From contig CM037476.1 of assembly GCA_021014325.1 (NCBI GenBank), forward strand, positions 16,280,827-16,344,826: a DNA stretch of 64,000 nt, written 5' to 3'. The position numbers and the translations under genes were made by a program. Position 1 is the stretch's first letter. Each line of letters begins with the position of its first letter. Source of the stretch: Plazaster borealis (taxonomy: Eukaryota > Echinodermata > Asteroidea > Forcipulatida > Labidiasteridae). Below the pieces are notes generated by a model. The model worked only from the letters and a program-made list of their open reading frames with translations. It was not told the DNA's origin and searched no databases. Shown here piece after piece: positions 12,401 through 19,500 of the stretch.

Positions 12401-15400
12401 TTCAGCCCTAGGAGTAGGTGGCAACGTGCCCCTGGTGACAGTTGATTTGGGTCGACAGCCCAAATCAGTTAAGTGTAGCCCTTACCTTGAAGTGGCCGTC
12501 CGGCCTTGTGATGTTAGGCGATATCTCATAAAAAATATATAAAAATCTTCTTCAACACTTGCGCCAACTAGAATCCCTGTCAACTTTCAAATCGTCACTC
12601 AAAACTCATCTTTTCCTTACTCGTTATTCTGTTTAATTGTTTTTTATTGTTTAATGCACTGTATACTTAGTACTTTCTCAAGTTTGGTGAAAAAGATCCA
12701 CAGGCAAAAGACATCTGCTCTAGCAATGCAAAGGTCATGGGTTCGAATCCCACCCGAGTGATTTGCCTGTGGTATGAGAGACTGTAAGAGAAATGTCCAT
12801 GTCCATTTGCATATAATTATCTGTTTAATGAGGGAACGATCACACGTTGTGTTTTTTCAGGTGTTATGAGGGATGTGCTTGCAAAGCAGGGGAAGATCTG
12901 AAAAACTTCCAAGATGGAGATCAGTGTTTGCCAGAGTCAAAGTGTGGCTGCGCTCGTAAGGGTGTCTACTACCCTGTAAGAAAAGTTTTTTGTTTTTTTA
13001 AGTTTAAAGGGTGTGCATTGAACATTGGTAAGAGTGAAAATATAAATGTTCAAATATTTAAAGATGGTCATGGTGGGAATCTCCCTTTGAAATATATTTT
13101 TTTGCTTGAAATGCAATAGTTTTTGAGAAATGAGTAAAACAATTGGTTTTGATCTTGCAAGTCCAAAACTCAATGTTTGAAAACAGTGAAAACATTCAAG
13201 GTTTTTCCCCACTTTGTTCTTGTGACTCCAATGACCGATTGAGCTTAAACTTTCACATTTTTGTTATTTCATGTATATGTTTGGTCACATCAAGTGTGGA
13301 TAGTGGTCTTAGACAATTAACAATGTGACACATGTGCTTTAAAGCATAAAGTTTCACAGGTTTCATGTATATGTTGGGTCACATAAAGTGCGGAAACTGG
13401 TCTTTGACAATTATCAATGTTGTCTGCGTGCTTTAACTGACGAAGTTCAGCCTCTTTTTAAGTTTTGTGGAATGGCTCTTTGTTCTACATCTCAGCAGAG
13501 CAAGAGTGTATGGGTGAGAAGAAGCAGAAATCCTGGTTTCAGGCTCAAACACCTTGATAGGTGAACCAGGTCGGATGCACTGTTGGCATGCTTTATGATG
13601 TTGTTGCAATAGACCCCTTGCATATGACGTCACTTGCCCAAAACAGCGCCCTCACTGAGGTCTGTGAAGACCTATCATTGGCTGAGAGTTGTGTGCAGAG
13701 AGTTGCAGGGGGTCTACCGCAACAACATCGTAAAGCATGCCACCAGTGCGTCCGACCTGGTTCCTCCTATCAGGATGTTTGAGCCTGCAACCAGAATTTC
13801 TGCTTCTTCTCACCCATACACTCTTGCTTTGCTGAGATGTAGAACAAAGAGCAAAGAGCCACTCAGCATTATTTGACCTCAGCGACGGCGGCCATTGCAA
13901 GGGGGTCTATACCACATTGACATGAATTTTAAATCACTTCATATCTATTCCCGCCTTATGTAGACTGGACAGAGAGTTGTGAATGAAGTATGCTCTGGAC
14001 AGTTTGTGTGCCTACCAGGCGGAGACTGGGTTTCTCACCCTTTGACCTGTGACACCAATGCCCACTGTGGATTGGTGGATAACAAACTGGGCTGCAGATG
14101 CAATGCTCAATACGTTGGAAACGGCAAGAGATGTTACAGTAAGTTTATATCATCACAAAACATTCATTGGTCAAACTCAGGCCAGGGGCCAATTTGATAG
14201 AGCTTCTTAAGCACAAAAAGTAGCATAACAAAATTATGCTTACCAGAAAAAGGTTACCAGCTAGACTACTATATCGCATGTACAATTTGTGACTGGTGTC
14301 CTGCTCGTTTCTGCTCAGCAGACAATTGTTCAGCAAAAGAGATGTTACAGTAAGTTTACATCATCACAAAACATTCATTGGTCAAACTCAGGCAAGGGGC
14401 CAATTTGATAGAGCTGCTTCAGCACAAAAAAGTAGCTAAGCATAACAAAATTATGCTTACCAGAATAAGATACCAGCTAAACCACCATATCACATGTACA
14501 ATTTGTGACTGGTGTCCTGCTCGTTTCTGCTCAGCAGACAATTGTTCAGCAAAAGAGATGTTACAGTAAGTTTACATCATTACAAAACATTCATCGGTCA
14601 AACTCAGGCAAGGCGCCTATTTGATAGAGAGCTGCTTCAGCACAAAAAGTAGGTAAGCATAACAAAATTATGCTTACCAGAATAAGGTTACCAGCTAAAC
14701 TACCATATCACATGTACAATTTGTGACTGGTGTCCCGCTCATTTTTGCTTAGCAGACAATTGTTCAGCAATATCTTCCACTTAAGCAGCTCTATGAAATT
14801 GGGCCCTGCTGCTTGGTAAGGGCAAGACATTTTCTCCTCAAGAACCATAAAGTTCTACTTGAACATTTGAACATTTCAAAGGGCACCAAGGCAATGACCA
14901 GGGACAAGATTTATATAAGGGTGTTAAGGTTGGCTCAGTGGTTTCTTCCCTGCCCGACCTTGCACCTCTGCGGTCCCCGGTTCGAATCATGGACCTGAGC
15001 ATTGCATGTGGATTGGGTTTTCAGTCCTTAATTGACTGTGTAATAATAATAATATTTGTGTTGTGTAAAACTCAATATTTCTCAGTGTAAATTGAATCGA
15101 AAAGTATTTTAACTTTCTAAGATTCAATGTTTTTAAAAGACTTGTTTGAATCGACATTTTTGTAACAAATTGCTCCATATATTTCATTGTTTTGTGATTT
15201 GTGCTGCACATAGAGGCTTCTGCATTATGCGCTATATAAATTTCTAGTATTATTATAACTATTATTAAAAGTATTTACCTGATGTGAACACTGTTATACT
15301 TTCTCCAGACAACAAAGATATCAAAAACGAAGAAGTGTCCCAAGGGGGGAAGCTTAGTATCAACTGTGGATCAGAGTATGTAGACATCATCGCAGGAAGC

Positions 15401-16223
15401 TACAGTGTCTATGATAGAAGCAGCGCAGGGGCACCTACCGACCGAGACTGCCCGACTGACAACACCCTGGACGTCCTTGCCAATCATATCGTCAGTGGTA
15501 ATCGTCTCAGAGTCACCTCCTCGGCGATGAAATTCGGCGACAGCTGTCAGCCGGCTCATAACATCTTGAACGTCACTTATTTGTGTTCGGAGGAGCTCCC
15601 CGTTCACGAGGTGGAACATGGTAGGGTGGTTCACATGAGAGCGTGTGAGAATAGGATGATTCAGCTGAAGTGCAAGAAGGGACAGAAGATGCAGATTCTG
15701 AGTGCCAAGTACGGAAGGAACACCGGCAGTGAGGTGTGCCCGAGCTCACGGATTCGCACAACAAGCTGCTTAGCACCACAGGACAAGACCCTCAAAAAGG
15801 TAGCTTTTGAACAGTTTTTCATAATGTAGGCGCATCAAGTGATAAGCCACAAGGGAAACTGACTGGGTAAAATATTTTGGTTGAACCCAAAATTATAACG
15901 TAGAAGTACGTCACCTTATAAATGGTGTGCACAACATTGATCAGAGTGAAAATACAGATTTGCACACAACTTACATGATACAAAGATGGTCATAGTGTAA
16001 AACTTTCCTTGAAATGTTTTTGAGAGAAATGCTACAGTTTTTGAGAAATGTATGATAAGCTTTCTGATGTGTTCTACCTGTTTTGCTCACACAGCTTGAC
16101 AGGCGTTGTGGTGGACGTGACAGGTGTATCATTCACGTGAGTGAACGACGATTCTTCAGAAACAACCCGTGCAGAGGAACTCACAAATACCTTGATGTGA
16201 CCTTCAAGTGCAACGACCATTAG
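326..16223 (+). CDS. Secreted SUEL-lectin / EGF / VWD-C8-TIL mosaic protein, Sfp1-like, 5' end missing
   Basis: Thirteen exons join in frame with GT/AG borders: 326-442, 1648-1848, 3627-3792, 5041-5303, 6371-6481, 7164-7325, 8169-8328, 11096-11284, 11752-11848, 12861-12975, 13964-14138, 15309-15799, 16095-16223. They sum to 2376 bases, 791 residues plus stop. Order: tail of one SUEL domain, SUEL (about 19-112), EGF (124-161), VWD (170-360), C8 (394-456), TIL (457-527), EGF-like (538-585), degenerate SUEL (590-685), SUEL (690-789). Exon 1 opens with a VDYQC motif, the usual end of a SUEL domain, so more exons lie upstream of the window. SUEL domains bind galactose or rhamnose, VWD-C8-TIL units build disulfide-linked extracellular polymers, and the mix is known from sea star adhesive footprint protein Sfp1. 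The product should be extracellular; the signal peptide is not in view. Function in adhesion is inference from architecture; a mucin-like, zonadhesin-like or egg-coat role is possible. Confidence 0.85.
486..1035. mobile_element. Non-autonomous hAT-like element with 9-bp target duplication
   Basis: Ends are inverted copies of AGGCCTGGGCGA. The flanks are the same nine bases, ACACTTACC, at 477-485 and 1036-1044. Short terminal repeats with an 8-9-bp duplication fit the hAT superfamily. The inside has no transposase frame; it contains a 54-bp direct repeat near 686-785 and a T-rich run. Confidence 0.75.
1268..1354. repeat. Short inverted repeat
   Basis: TTGCTATGGTTAAAACGTAC at the left and GTAGTTTTAACCATAGC at the right are inverted copies around a 40-base GC-rich spacer. 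This is probably a relic of a small palindromic element. Confidence 0.5.
1648..1848 (+). CDS. Exon: body of SUEL lectin domain 2
   Basis: 67 codons, phase 0-0. It carries the family signatures NAVYGR (the YGR sugar-contact motif), a DC after a short loop, LCQGEHKC, and FGANPC followed by KYLE. The second sugar-binding motif, usually DPC-GT-KYL, reads NPCARTFKYL, so two positions differ from the consensus. The domain closes in the next exon with VKYKC. Confidence 0.85.
2031..2250 (-). mobile_element. tRNA-derived SINE family A, head in reverse
   Basis: On the minus strand this reads as a tRNA-like head with an A-box (GGCCGAGCGG) and B-box (GGTTCGAGTCC), then the same body as the copy at 8465. 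It is not a functional tRNA: the family recurs in several places with a common non-tRNA tail. Confidence 0.7.
2237..2420 (-). mobile_element. tRNA-derived SINE family C
   Basis: Minus strand: CTAGACAGCTCAGTTGGTTG (A-box region), an imperfect anticodon arm, then GGTTCAAATCCCGC (B-box), followed by a tail that ends CAGTTTCCCTTGTGG. The six-base acceptor arms (ACTAGA / TCTAGT) still pair, but the anticodon arm is broken and the same tail follows the copy at 3267, so it is a SINE and not a tRNA gene. Confidence 0.65.
3267..3410 (+). mobile_element. tRNA-derived SINE family C
   Basis: GCTAGATAGCTCAGTTCG, GGTTCAAATCTTGCTCC, then the tail CCCAGTCAGTTTTCCTTGTG. It matches the minus-strand copy at 2237. 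The same tail alone recurs, inverted and direct, at 11325-11395 and at 15838-15870. Confidence 0.65.
3627..3792 (+). CDS. Exon: SUEL end and EGF domain
   Basis: Phase 0 in, phase 1 out. VKYKC closes SUEL domain 2. After a linker comes an EGF module with six cysteines in order (NPCALEPCKNGGQCV, then YKCNCPHDW, TGPTCEN). No calcium-binding DxNEC start is present, so this is a plain EGF repeat. The donor is AATG|GTAAGA. Confidence 0.85.
3868..4260. mobile_element. Palindromic MITE family B
   Basis: Terminal inverted repeats of the form AAGGGTCTGTATACGTTTGG and its reverse. Further copies lie at 17451-17855 and 21755-22148. There is no coding capacity; short frames inside are incidental. Confidence 0.7.
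5041..5303 (+). CDS. Exon: start of VWD domain
   Basis: Linker then VSCRISGVSHFNDFNEQSF, the N-terminal strand of a von Willebrand factor type D domain (usual form CxxxGDPHyxTFDG). The GDPH calcium-site motif is replaced by SGVSH, so this VWD may not bind calcium in the usual way. It ends at VHVHYDGR|GTAGGT. Two in-frame acceptors exist, after position 5034 (GGCAG) and after 5040 (TTTCAG); the second is better pyrimidine-flanked and is used here. They differ by two residues. Confidence 0.75.
5310..5460. repeat. Intron repeat with two CGTATAAGCCGCAG-like boxes
   Basis: Two related blocks, CGGCTTATAAGCTGCCCG and GCCCGGCGTATAAGCCGCAG, sit 60-70 bases apart just after the VWD donor. This is a small interspersed element or local duplication; nothing coding is seen. 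Confidence 0.4.
5466..5839. mobile_element. Palindromic MITE family A
   Basis: Ends TTAAAGGCACTGTACAC and the reverse (CAGTGCCTTTAA). The middle holds the perfect palindrome AAACTTCTTGCAAGAAGTTT. Other copies: 10208-10580 (same strand), 33717-34073 (inverted) and a truncated one at 26804-26995. Confidence 0.75.
6371..6481 (+). CDS. Exon: middle of VWD domain
   Basis: 37 codons, phase 0-0, acceptor TTTTTAAAG, donor CTG|GTGAGT. It encodes IVELKQEHRVLVDGEKA and ends KLCRVGNYL, matching the central VWD strands (typically a V-xL-x-Q..V-VNG pattern). It reads straight into the next VWD exon. Confidence 0.75.
6556..6775. mobile_element. Small TIR element
   Basis: TCAGGGATGTGATTT on the left and AAATCACATCCCTGA on the right are inverted copies. 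The body is T-rich with no frame. A second small palindrome follows at about 6796-6952 (TTATCTTCAAGCA and its reverse). Confidence 0.6.
7164..7325 (+). CDS. Exon: VWD core with CGLCGTYQG
   Basis: 54 codons, phase 0-0. The acceptor is AAATGTAG directly before CTGCTGAGAACC. It encodes LLRTDFGMIVAWDALHRVQV and then KSCGLCGTYQGV. CGLCG followed by an aromatic and G is the diagnostic VWD signature (CGLCGNFNG in most members), the oxidoreductase-like motif involved in disulfide-linked multimer formation in VWF and mucins. Confidence 0.85.
7437..7660 (+). mobile_element. tRNA-derived SINE family B
   Basis: It starts with a tRNA-like head (CTCAGTGGTTTCTTCCCCTG, then CCTGGTTAGAATCC as a worn B-box). 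Related copies at 14931-15040 and 21078-21290 keep a better B-box (GGTTCGAATC). The tail GTTTTCTTCTCATATCTAAA is shared with the 21078 copy. Confidence 0.65.
7675..8168 (+). repeat. Five tandem decoy copies of the VWD exon acceptor and exon start
   Basis: A unit of about 90 bp repeats so that the border TCAAG|GTT occurs at 7716, 7806, 7896, 7988 and 8078 before the real exon border at 8169. Each unit carries the pyrimidine tract (TTGTCTTTCTTTTCGCTCC), AG, and the first codons of the exon (TCATTTGGATCAAGCT is shared with the real exon). Each copy then hits TAA or TGA within 11 codons in the incoming phase. Relative to the real exon the copies lack about 16 bases after CAAGCT. The repeat clearly arose by tandem duplication of this gene's own 3' splice site. 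Confidence 0.9.
8169..8328 (+). CDS. Exon: end of VWD domain, linker to C8
   Basis: Phase 0 in, phase 1 out. It encodes VDLHSFGSSWRV, matching the (N)EFGNSWKV end of VWD domains, then a linker with two cysteines. The acceptor (GCTCCTTCAAG) is the last of six tandem copies of the same intron-exon border; only this copy continues as an open reading frame. See the repeat at 7675-8168. Confidence 0.85.
8465..8890 (+). mobile_element. tRNA-derived SINE family A, near complete
   Basis: The head reads GTCCTGAGCGAGCGGATAAG (A-box) and GGGTTCGAGTCCCGG (B-box), like a Leu/Ser-type tRNA. The body follows (CACTTTTCGTAAAGAGAAGG, CGGTGTTCCTGG, CATTACATGGTGCTATGT) and it ends in TATATAAGAAG plus an ATTATTA tail. 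It is the reference copy for the truncated ones at 90, 2031, 11868 and 12168. Confidence 0.8.
9031..9224. mobile_element. MITE with GGGCCCAATT ends
   Basis: Ends GGGCCCAATTCCATAGAG and, inverted, CTCTATGAAATTGGGCCC. Length about 194 bp, no frame. Fragments of the same element form most of the repeat unit at 14180-14806. Confidence 0.8.
9591..9799. mobile_element. Small TIR element
   Basis: CAGAGTACGTCATGAGAAAG on the left and CTTTCTCATGACATACTCTG on the right are inverted copies followed by a shared AAAGATAT/TTGGC stretch. No coding frame inside. Confidence 0.65.
10208..10580. mobile_element. Palindromic MITE family A, second copy
   Basis: It matches 5466-5839 throughout, including the central AAACTTCTTGCAAGAAGTTT palindrome and the CAGTGCCTTTAA end. 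Confidence 0.75.
11096..11284 (+). CDS. Exon: C8 domain
   Basis: Symmetric phase 1-1 exon of 63 codons. It holds SCFGKVNPARYYENCLYDVC and later LMCQSLAEYADVCLDEG, the C8 cysteine pattern that follows VWD in VWF, mucins, zonadhesin and tectorins. The exon ends GQC with donor TGTG|GTAAGT. A C8 here confirms the VWD assignment of the preceding four exons. Confidence 0.9.
11325..11395. repeat. Head-to-head pair of SINE C tails
   Basis: AAACCACAAGGGAAACAGAC meets its own inverse (CAGTTTCCCTTGTGGTTTA) around GGGTAAATTTACCC. The result is a near-perfect 65-base palindrome directly after the C8 exon. Confidence 0.65.
11752..11848 (+). CDS. Exon: TIL domain, first half
   Basis: Phase 1 in, phase 2 out. 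It encodes AMTCPKGQEYSACIQSCPKS, the standard opening of a trypsin-inhibitor-like cysteine-rich domain, with acceptor TTGATTGACAG and donor GATAG|GTACG. The family usually follows C8 directly, as here. Confidence 0.9.
11868..12000 (-). mobile_element. SINE family A tail, reverse
   Basis: The minus strand carries the 3' body of the 8465 SINE (worn CACCTTGTAAA and CATACCTTGCAGG blocks and the TATAAGAA end). It directly abuts the LINE relic that follows. Confidence 0.55.
12021..12636 (+). pseudogene. CR1/L2-type LINE ORF2 C-terminus, broken and interrupted by a SINE
   Basis: The first part reads YHPARTLRSTTSLQLSVPRT, then after one frameshift SPRAAPKLWNQ. The second part (about 12557-12636) reads LRQLESLSTFKSSLKTHLF and a stop. 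Together these match the well-known end of CR1/L2 reverse transcriptases (a RSS..L.VP.T pattern, AP.LWN.LP..LR, then F K..LKTHLF). About 370-390 bases between them (12168 to about 12540) are foreign; these begin with a tRNA-derived SINE A head. The copy is dead. Confidence 0.75.
12168..12540 (+). mobile_element. SINE inserted in the LINE relic
   Basis: It starts GGCGTGTCCTGGCCGAGCGG (A-box) with GGGTTCGAATCCTGG (B-box), the best-kept family A head in the window. The later part (CTACATCCTTACGGACTG to ATAAAAAATATATAAAAA) is a different tail and may be a second element or a subfamily. It splits the LINE reading frame between LWNQ and LRQLES. Confidence 0.65.
12695..12780. repeat. Hairpin element with tRNA-like B-box
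   Basis: CCACAGGCAAA and TTTGCCTGTGG are inverted ends; between them GGGTTCGAATCCCACC is a good B-box. There is no credible acceptor stem, so this is a tRNA-derived mini element rather than a tRNA gene. Confidence 0.5.
12861..12975 (+). CDS. Exon: TIL domain, second half
   Basis: Phase 2 in, phase 0 out. It continues the TIL domain with RCYEGCACKAGEDL and ends with QCLPESKCGCARKGVYYP; the C-x-P-x-x-x-C-x-C closing pattern is typical. Acceptor TTTTTTCAG, donor CCT|GTAAGA. Confidence 0.9.
12999..13430. mobile_element. Fragments of MITE family D
   Basis: Blocks such as TTTTTGAGAAATGAGTAAAA, ACAGTGAAAACA and TTGTTATTTCATGTATATGT recur here twice and again near 6001-6230, 15930-16060 and 50930-51170. 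They are related to family A through the GGTCTTTGACAATT end. Confidence 0.55.
13476..13852. repeat. Large inverted repeat, arms about 133 bp
   Basis: 13476-13610 (starting CTCTTTGTTCTACATCTCAG) is the reverse complement of 13719-13852 with few mismatches, around a spacer of about 108 bases. The intron transcript can fold into a long hairpin. The spacer and the right flank also carry an inverted pair of ATAGACCCCCTTGCA-like ends, so one element seems nested in another. Confidence 0.8.
13964..14138 (+). CDS. Exon: EGF-like domain
   Basis: Phase 0 in, phase 1 out, 58 codons. Cysteines in VCSGQFVC, then LTCDTNAHCGLVDNKLGCRC and VGNGKRCY give an EGF-like/TIL-associated fold close to the EGF modules that end tectorin and Sfp-type proteins. 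The donor TTACA|GTAAGTTT recurs twice in the intron downstream within a tandem repeat. Confidence 0.85.
14139..14806 (+). repeat. Tandem repeat carrying two decoy copies of the EGF exon donor
   Basis: The real donor is at 14139 (GATGTTACA|GTAAGTTTA). The same border, with the last exon bases AGAGATGTTACA, recurs at 14350 and 14566, spacing 211 and 216. Each unit continues with CATCACAAAACATTCAT-type sequence and with a piece of the GGGCCCAATT MITE; the last unit ends with the complete MITE end GAAATTGGGCCC. Read-through past the real donor meets a stop about 20 codons into the intron. Confidence 0.9.
14931..15040 (+). mobile_element. tRNA-derived SINE family B, partial
   Basis: GGTTGGCTCAGTGGTTTCTT (A-box region) and CCGGTTCGAATCATGG (B-box), followed by GCATGTGGATTGGGTTTTCA as in the copies at 7437 and 21078. 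Confidence 0.65.
15309..15799 (+). CDS. Exon: degenerate SUEL domain and start of last SUEL
   Basis: Phase 1 in, phase 0 out, 163 codons. The first half (GGKLSINCG to NVTYLC) has SUEL spacing of cysteines and the closing VTYLC strand but lacks YGR and the DPC motif, so sugar binding is unlikely. The second half (MRACENRMIQLKC, AKYGRNTG, TTSCLAPQDK) is a well-formed SUEL start with YGR. It is the longest exon of the gene here. Confidence 0.85.
16095..16223 (+). CDS. Terminal exon: end of last SUEL domain and stop
   Basis: Acceptor GCTCACACAG, 42 codons then TAG at 16221. It encodes CGGRDRCIIHVSERRFF and NNPCRGTHKYLDVTFKC, the complete closing SUEL motif with a well-kept NPC-GT-KYL sugar site, followed by NDH. 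No membrane segment or GPI signal follows, so the protein ends in a lectin domain. Confidence 0.9.
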   Translation, partial: LDRRCGGRDRCIIHVSERRFFRNNPCRGTHKYLDVTFKCNDH

Positions 16224-16295
16224 AAAGTATGCAAACTTTAAGTGGTGTTTGAAGCTTTGCGTGGTGTGGACAAATAAGAAGTAGCTTTAAATGGT

Positions 16296-16445
16296 AAACT
16301 TGCACTTACAACCATGTGTGAAATCTCTTTTGGAGGAGTGTTGGCTCTGAAAAGAGCCGGTGTGGTATCGACGTTTCGAACAGTATACTCTGCTCTTTTC
16401 AGAGCCAACACTACTCCAAAAGAGATTTTACACATGTTTGTACCC
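16296..16445. mobile_element. Short foldback element with CGACGTTTCGA core
   Basis: Left arm AAATCTCTTTTGGAGGAGTG and GTTGGCTCTGAAAAGAGC, right arm the near-exact inverse. The loop has TCGACGTTTCGAACAGTATA, the same core found in the foldback elements at 18785, 34661 and 56676. Confidence 0.7.
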
Positions 16446-17450
16446 GCAAATTTAATATTTATAGTTACTTCTTATGCAAACCTTGTTTTATGTTGTTTAC
16501 ATTAATTGATTCAAAAGGGTGTATGCTGTTGGCTGCGTCATACGTTCGCGTATATGCTGCATGCTCAAATTTTGTGCTACTTTCGGCTCCAAAGTTGGCA
16601 TACGTTGGCAAGAATTTTTCCCCCCAAATCACACATTTCATCGTTCAAAAGCCTTTCTTATGATAGAAACTTTTATTTTTGAGAAGACCATAGTCTTTGA
16701 AGAACGTGTGTAAAAGCCAAGTCCATTTATTAAACTTTTCTAGCATAAATCATCAAAGAAAAACTAGCTCAATGCAATTCCTATGGGCCTCTGGTAATCA
16801 GTGGAGCCAGTTTGTGTGAAGTGGGCGTGGCTTACAGTGGAGTTACGTCACACTTACGGACAGGATAGACAAGAAACACAGTAAAGGGGACCACTTTGCA
16901 TCCGACATGTTAACAGTTGTTCCAATGATTGTAACTTTTGTTAAGTACCTGAAAACACCCAAAAGTGTTCCAACATGTGATGCTGGCTTATACTGAAATT
17001 AAAATTGAGCTTATAGTCGGGCAGACAAGTAAACAAATTGTTCACCAAAATTTACATGTATGCTCTTTTTGGGTCAGTAATTGAGAAAATCCTACTGGCC
17101 GCTCAACAATCTAATATGGCTGCCATTTCAATCATGGCCACCATTATTTTCATTAACAAACTTTTTCCCCTGCAAACCTCAAGGAGCGCTTGAATATTAT
17201 TGTGTTAGAATCAATTAAAACACTTCTAACCACACAAGAACTTGACTAATTTTTACCTTACACAGGTTCAAAAAGTTCAACATTCAAAGAATTTATTTAT
17301 TATGCAATTCAATTGCATCTCAAAAACAAAGATGATAAAAGAAATTACAATTAAACATTCATTAATTGTCTGTCAAATAAAAGATTACTTGCACCTGAGA
17401 GAAAGTACATTAATTATATACAGTGATATCACATTAAAAGCTTAAGCATT

Positions 17451-17855
17451 TGAAGGGATTGTATACGTTTGGTAATTGGAACCCACTGTTTGTTTCAATC
17501 CTACGTAGTTGTAGATTATGCCTATACCATAAACCAACCTCTGAAAATAATTTCAAAAGGTGTTAGCGTTTTTGAGATATTGCCGAAAATCTGGAGCGGT
17601 TACCTATGTCCACGCAGTAAGAAAAATCTGCAATTGGAATACACAATCTGAGAAACGTTACTGTCAGTATTGGCTTCTCAGATTCAAATTTTGGGGGATA
17701 AAAAGTGATATCTTTTTCCATAACCGCAGTACTTCGTTGTGAAAAGTTTCTCAAAATGCATTATACTATCCAAAGCTGCTGTACTTCTTATACCAAGTAA
17801 GTTGTTATTGCCATTGATTTTCAGAGTCATTACCAAACGTATACAGACCCTTTAA
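17451..17855. mobile_element. Palindromic MITE family B, second copy
   Basis: GGGATTGTATACGTTTGGTA at the left and TTACCAAACGTATACAGACC at the right. The inside is the reverse arrangement of the 3868 copy. Confidence 0.7.
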
Positions 17856-18784
17856 AAACATTATGTGTTTGAATATTTCATATAAAGTATACATGTATGG
17901 ATACTCATCTTCACCATGCCGGATATGTAGCAGAGGGTGTCCCCACAAATGTTCCAATACTTCAACACACTCTTTTCCTCTTGCTCAGATGTACCCCCCT
18001 TCCTAAAATCCTGAAAAGAATTCCTGAGATTCCCAGAACACAATGAAGACAAACAATGAAGGGGGATACACCATGTCACATATCGAGTACTAATTGTACT
18101 GTTCTTTGACAATTTATTTATTTTAGCAAAGTGCTTTGAAGTTATTGTTTCTTTTTTTGCTAACATACTTTTTCTTTTTTCTTGTTTCTCTTTTTAAAAA
18201 TCTACAGGAAAGCTCCAAATCTGGAAATATCAGAACCAACTAGCCTTCATGCGTAAAAACAAACAAACCCAAAACTCATTGTGAATAATTCATTTAGCTT
18301 GTAAGCTTACATTATGAAACAATCATGACATAAACATTGTAATAGTTTAACGGATATTTCCCGGAAATAAAGTAGAACAGGTGTATTATTGTAGAATATG
18401 GTTAAATGGACTATATCATAATCAAAATAAATATTTACTTTAAAACTGGAAGTTGAAGGGGTGTTAATTAAATACTTATGTTTCAGATATATGATTGTAA
18501 TGATTATTTTAAATATTTAGGGCGATTAAGATGTGCAATATTAAAAGTGCAATACAAACATGGACTTATGTATCAGCAGTTTACTGGAAATCTTTTTCAA
18601 GCAACTTTTGTAACAGATTTCAGTTATTTTAATATCGTTCCCCTTTTTAACAGAGGTTTTATCATCTGGGACAAATATGTTACAAAATTAACCTCAGGTG
18701 GTTTTGGTTGTAATTTAATATTTAAATATATTAAAGGAAGAGCTTTATTTACGTTAAAACTGGTGATATTTAAAAGTTATTTCT

Positions 18785-19229
18785 TGGTAAGATTTGAAAC
18801 TTTGCTTTGTGGAAACACAATCATATGAGGTTTGTGGAGACTCCATGAAAACAAACTCTCTCTATGAGCTGTGGTGGTTCTGTGAAGAACTGGTGGTTGA
18901 CAACTCGACGTTTCAATTAGTATGCTCTGATTGTCTTCAGGAGAATGCTGGACTCTGTATGGTGTATGCTGCTTAAGTACTGCCGGTGAGGTTTAGCTAT
19001 AGGCTTAGCTCAGGGGTGCGCGAAGGCGGGAACTGGAACAGGATATAGTTGGGCTTAGCTCGATGATACGAGTAGGCGGGAGCAGCATACAGCAACAGAG
19101 TATAGTATTCTCCTGAAGACGAATACAACACACTGATCGAAACGTCCAGTTGGTAAACCAAGGGTTCTCAGAACCACCACAGCTGATAGAGAGAGTTCAT
19201 TTACATGATGTCTCCACAAACTTCACTCG
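18785..19229. mobile_element. Foldback (MULE-like) element with 11-bp target duplication
   Basis: Flanked by AAGTTATTTCT at 18774-18784 and 19230-19240. The arms (TTTGTGGAGACTCCATG, then CTCTCTATGAGCTG and GAACTGGTGGTTGACAACTC) are inverted copies over 100 bases or more. The start GGTAAGATTTGAAACTTTGC is also the inverted right end of the element at 34661. Long inverted repeats with a 9-11-bp duplication suit Mutator-like elements; no transposase is present. Confidence 0.75.
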
Positions 19230-19285
19230 AAGTTATTTCTCATTGTAGTTTGACAGAGGTCATGCTTTCATTCTTAATACCTGTA

Positions 19286-19307
19286 TTTATTTATTTATTT
19301 ATTTACA
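19286..19307. repeat. TTTA microsatellite
   Basis: About five copies of ATTT/TTTA in a row. A short simple repeat without other context. Confidence 0.8.
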
Positions 19308-19382
19308 CTTAATTGTGTTATTTCTATCATGGGTTGATTGATTCATTCACAGACAGTGATTTTGAAATACACAATAAGTCAT

Positions 19383-19500
19383 GTCCGAATTGATGGCTTC
19401 GGCAGTGGCTACGGCCGGATCGCTGAAAAGTCCTATTCTTTAACATTACCGCTGCAGCAGCCATAGCCATAGCCGAAGTCGCTTGAATCAGACACGGCTC
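19383..19500. mobile_element. Palindromic element, GGCTACGGC family, copy 1
   Basis: Arms read GTCCGAATTGATGGCTTCGG and, inverted, CCGAAGTCGCTTGAATCAGA. It is the most worn of three copies within 1.1 kb. Confidence 0.65.

Larger units (their letters stand above)
16224..18784. other. Downstream flank of the lectin mosaic gene
   Basis: No second gene is seen. The stretch holds a small foldback element (16296-16445), MITE family B (17451-17855) and AT-rich sequence. AATAAA signals occur near 18365 and 18426; neither can be tied to the gene from sequence alone. Confidence 0.5.

Noticed and set aside
13561..13900. Overlapping frames of 73-82 codons on both strands
   Set aside because: They lie on the arms of the large inverted repeat, which yields similar peptides on both strands by symmetry.
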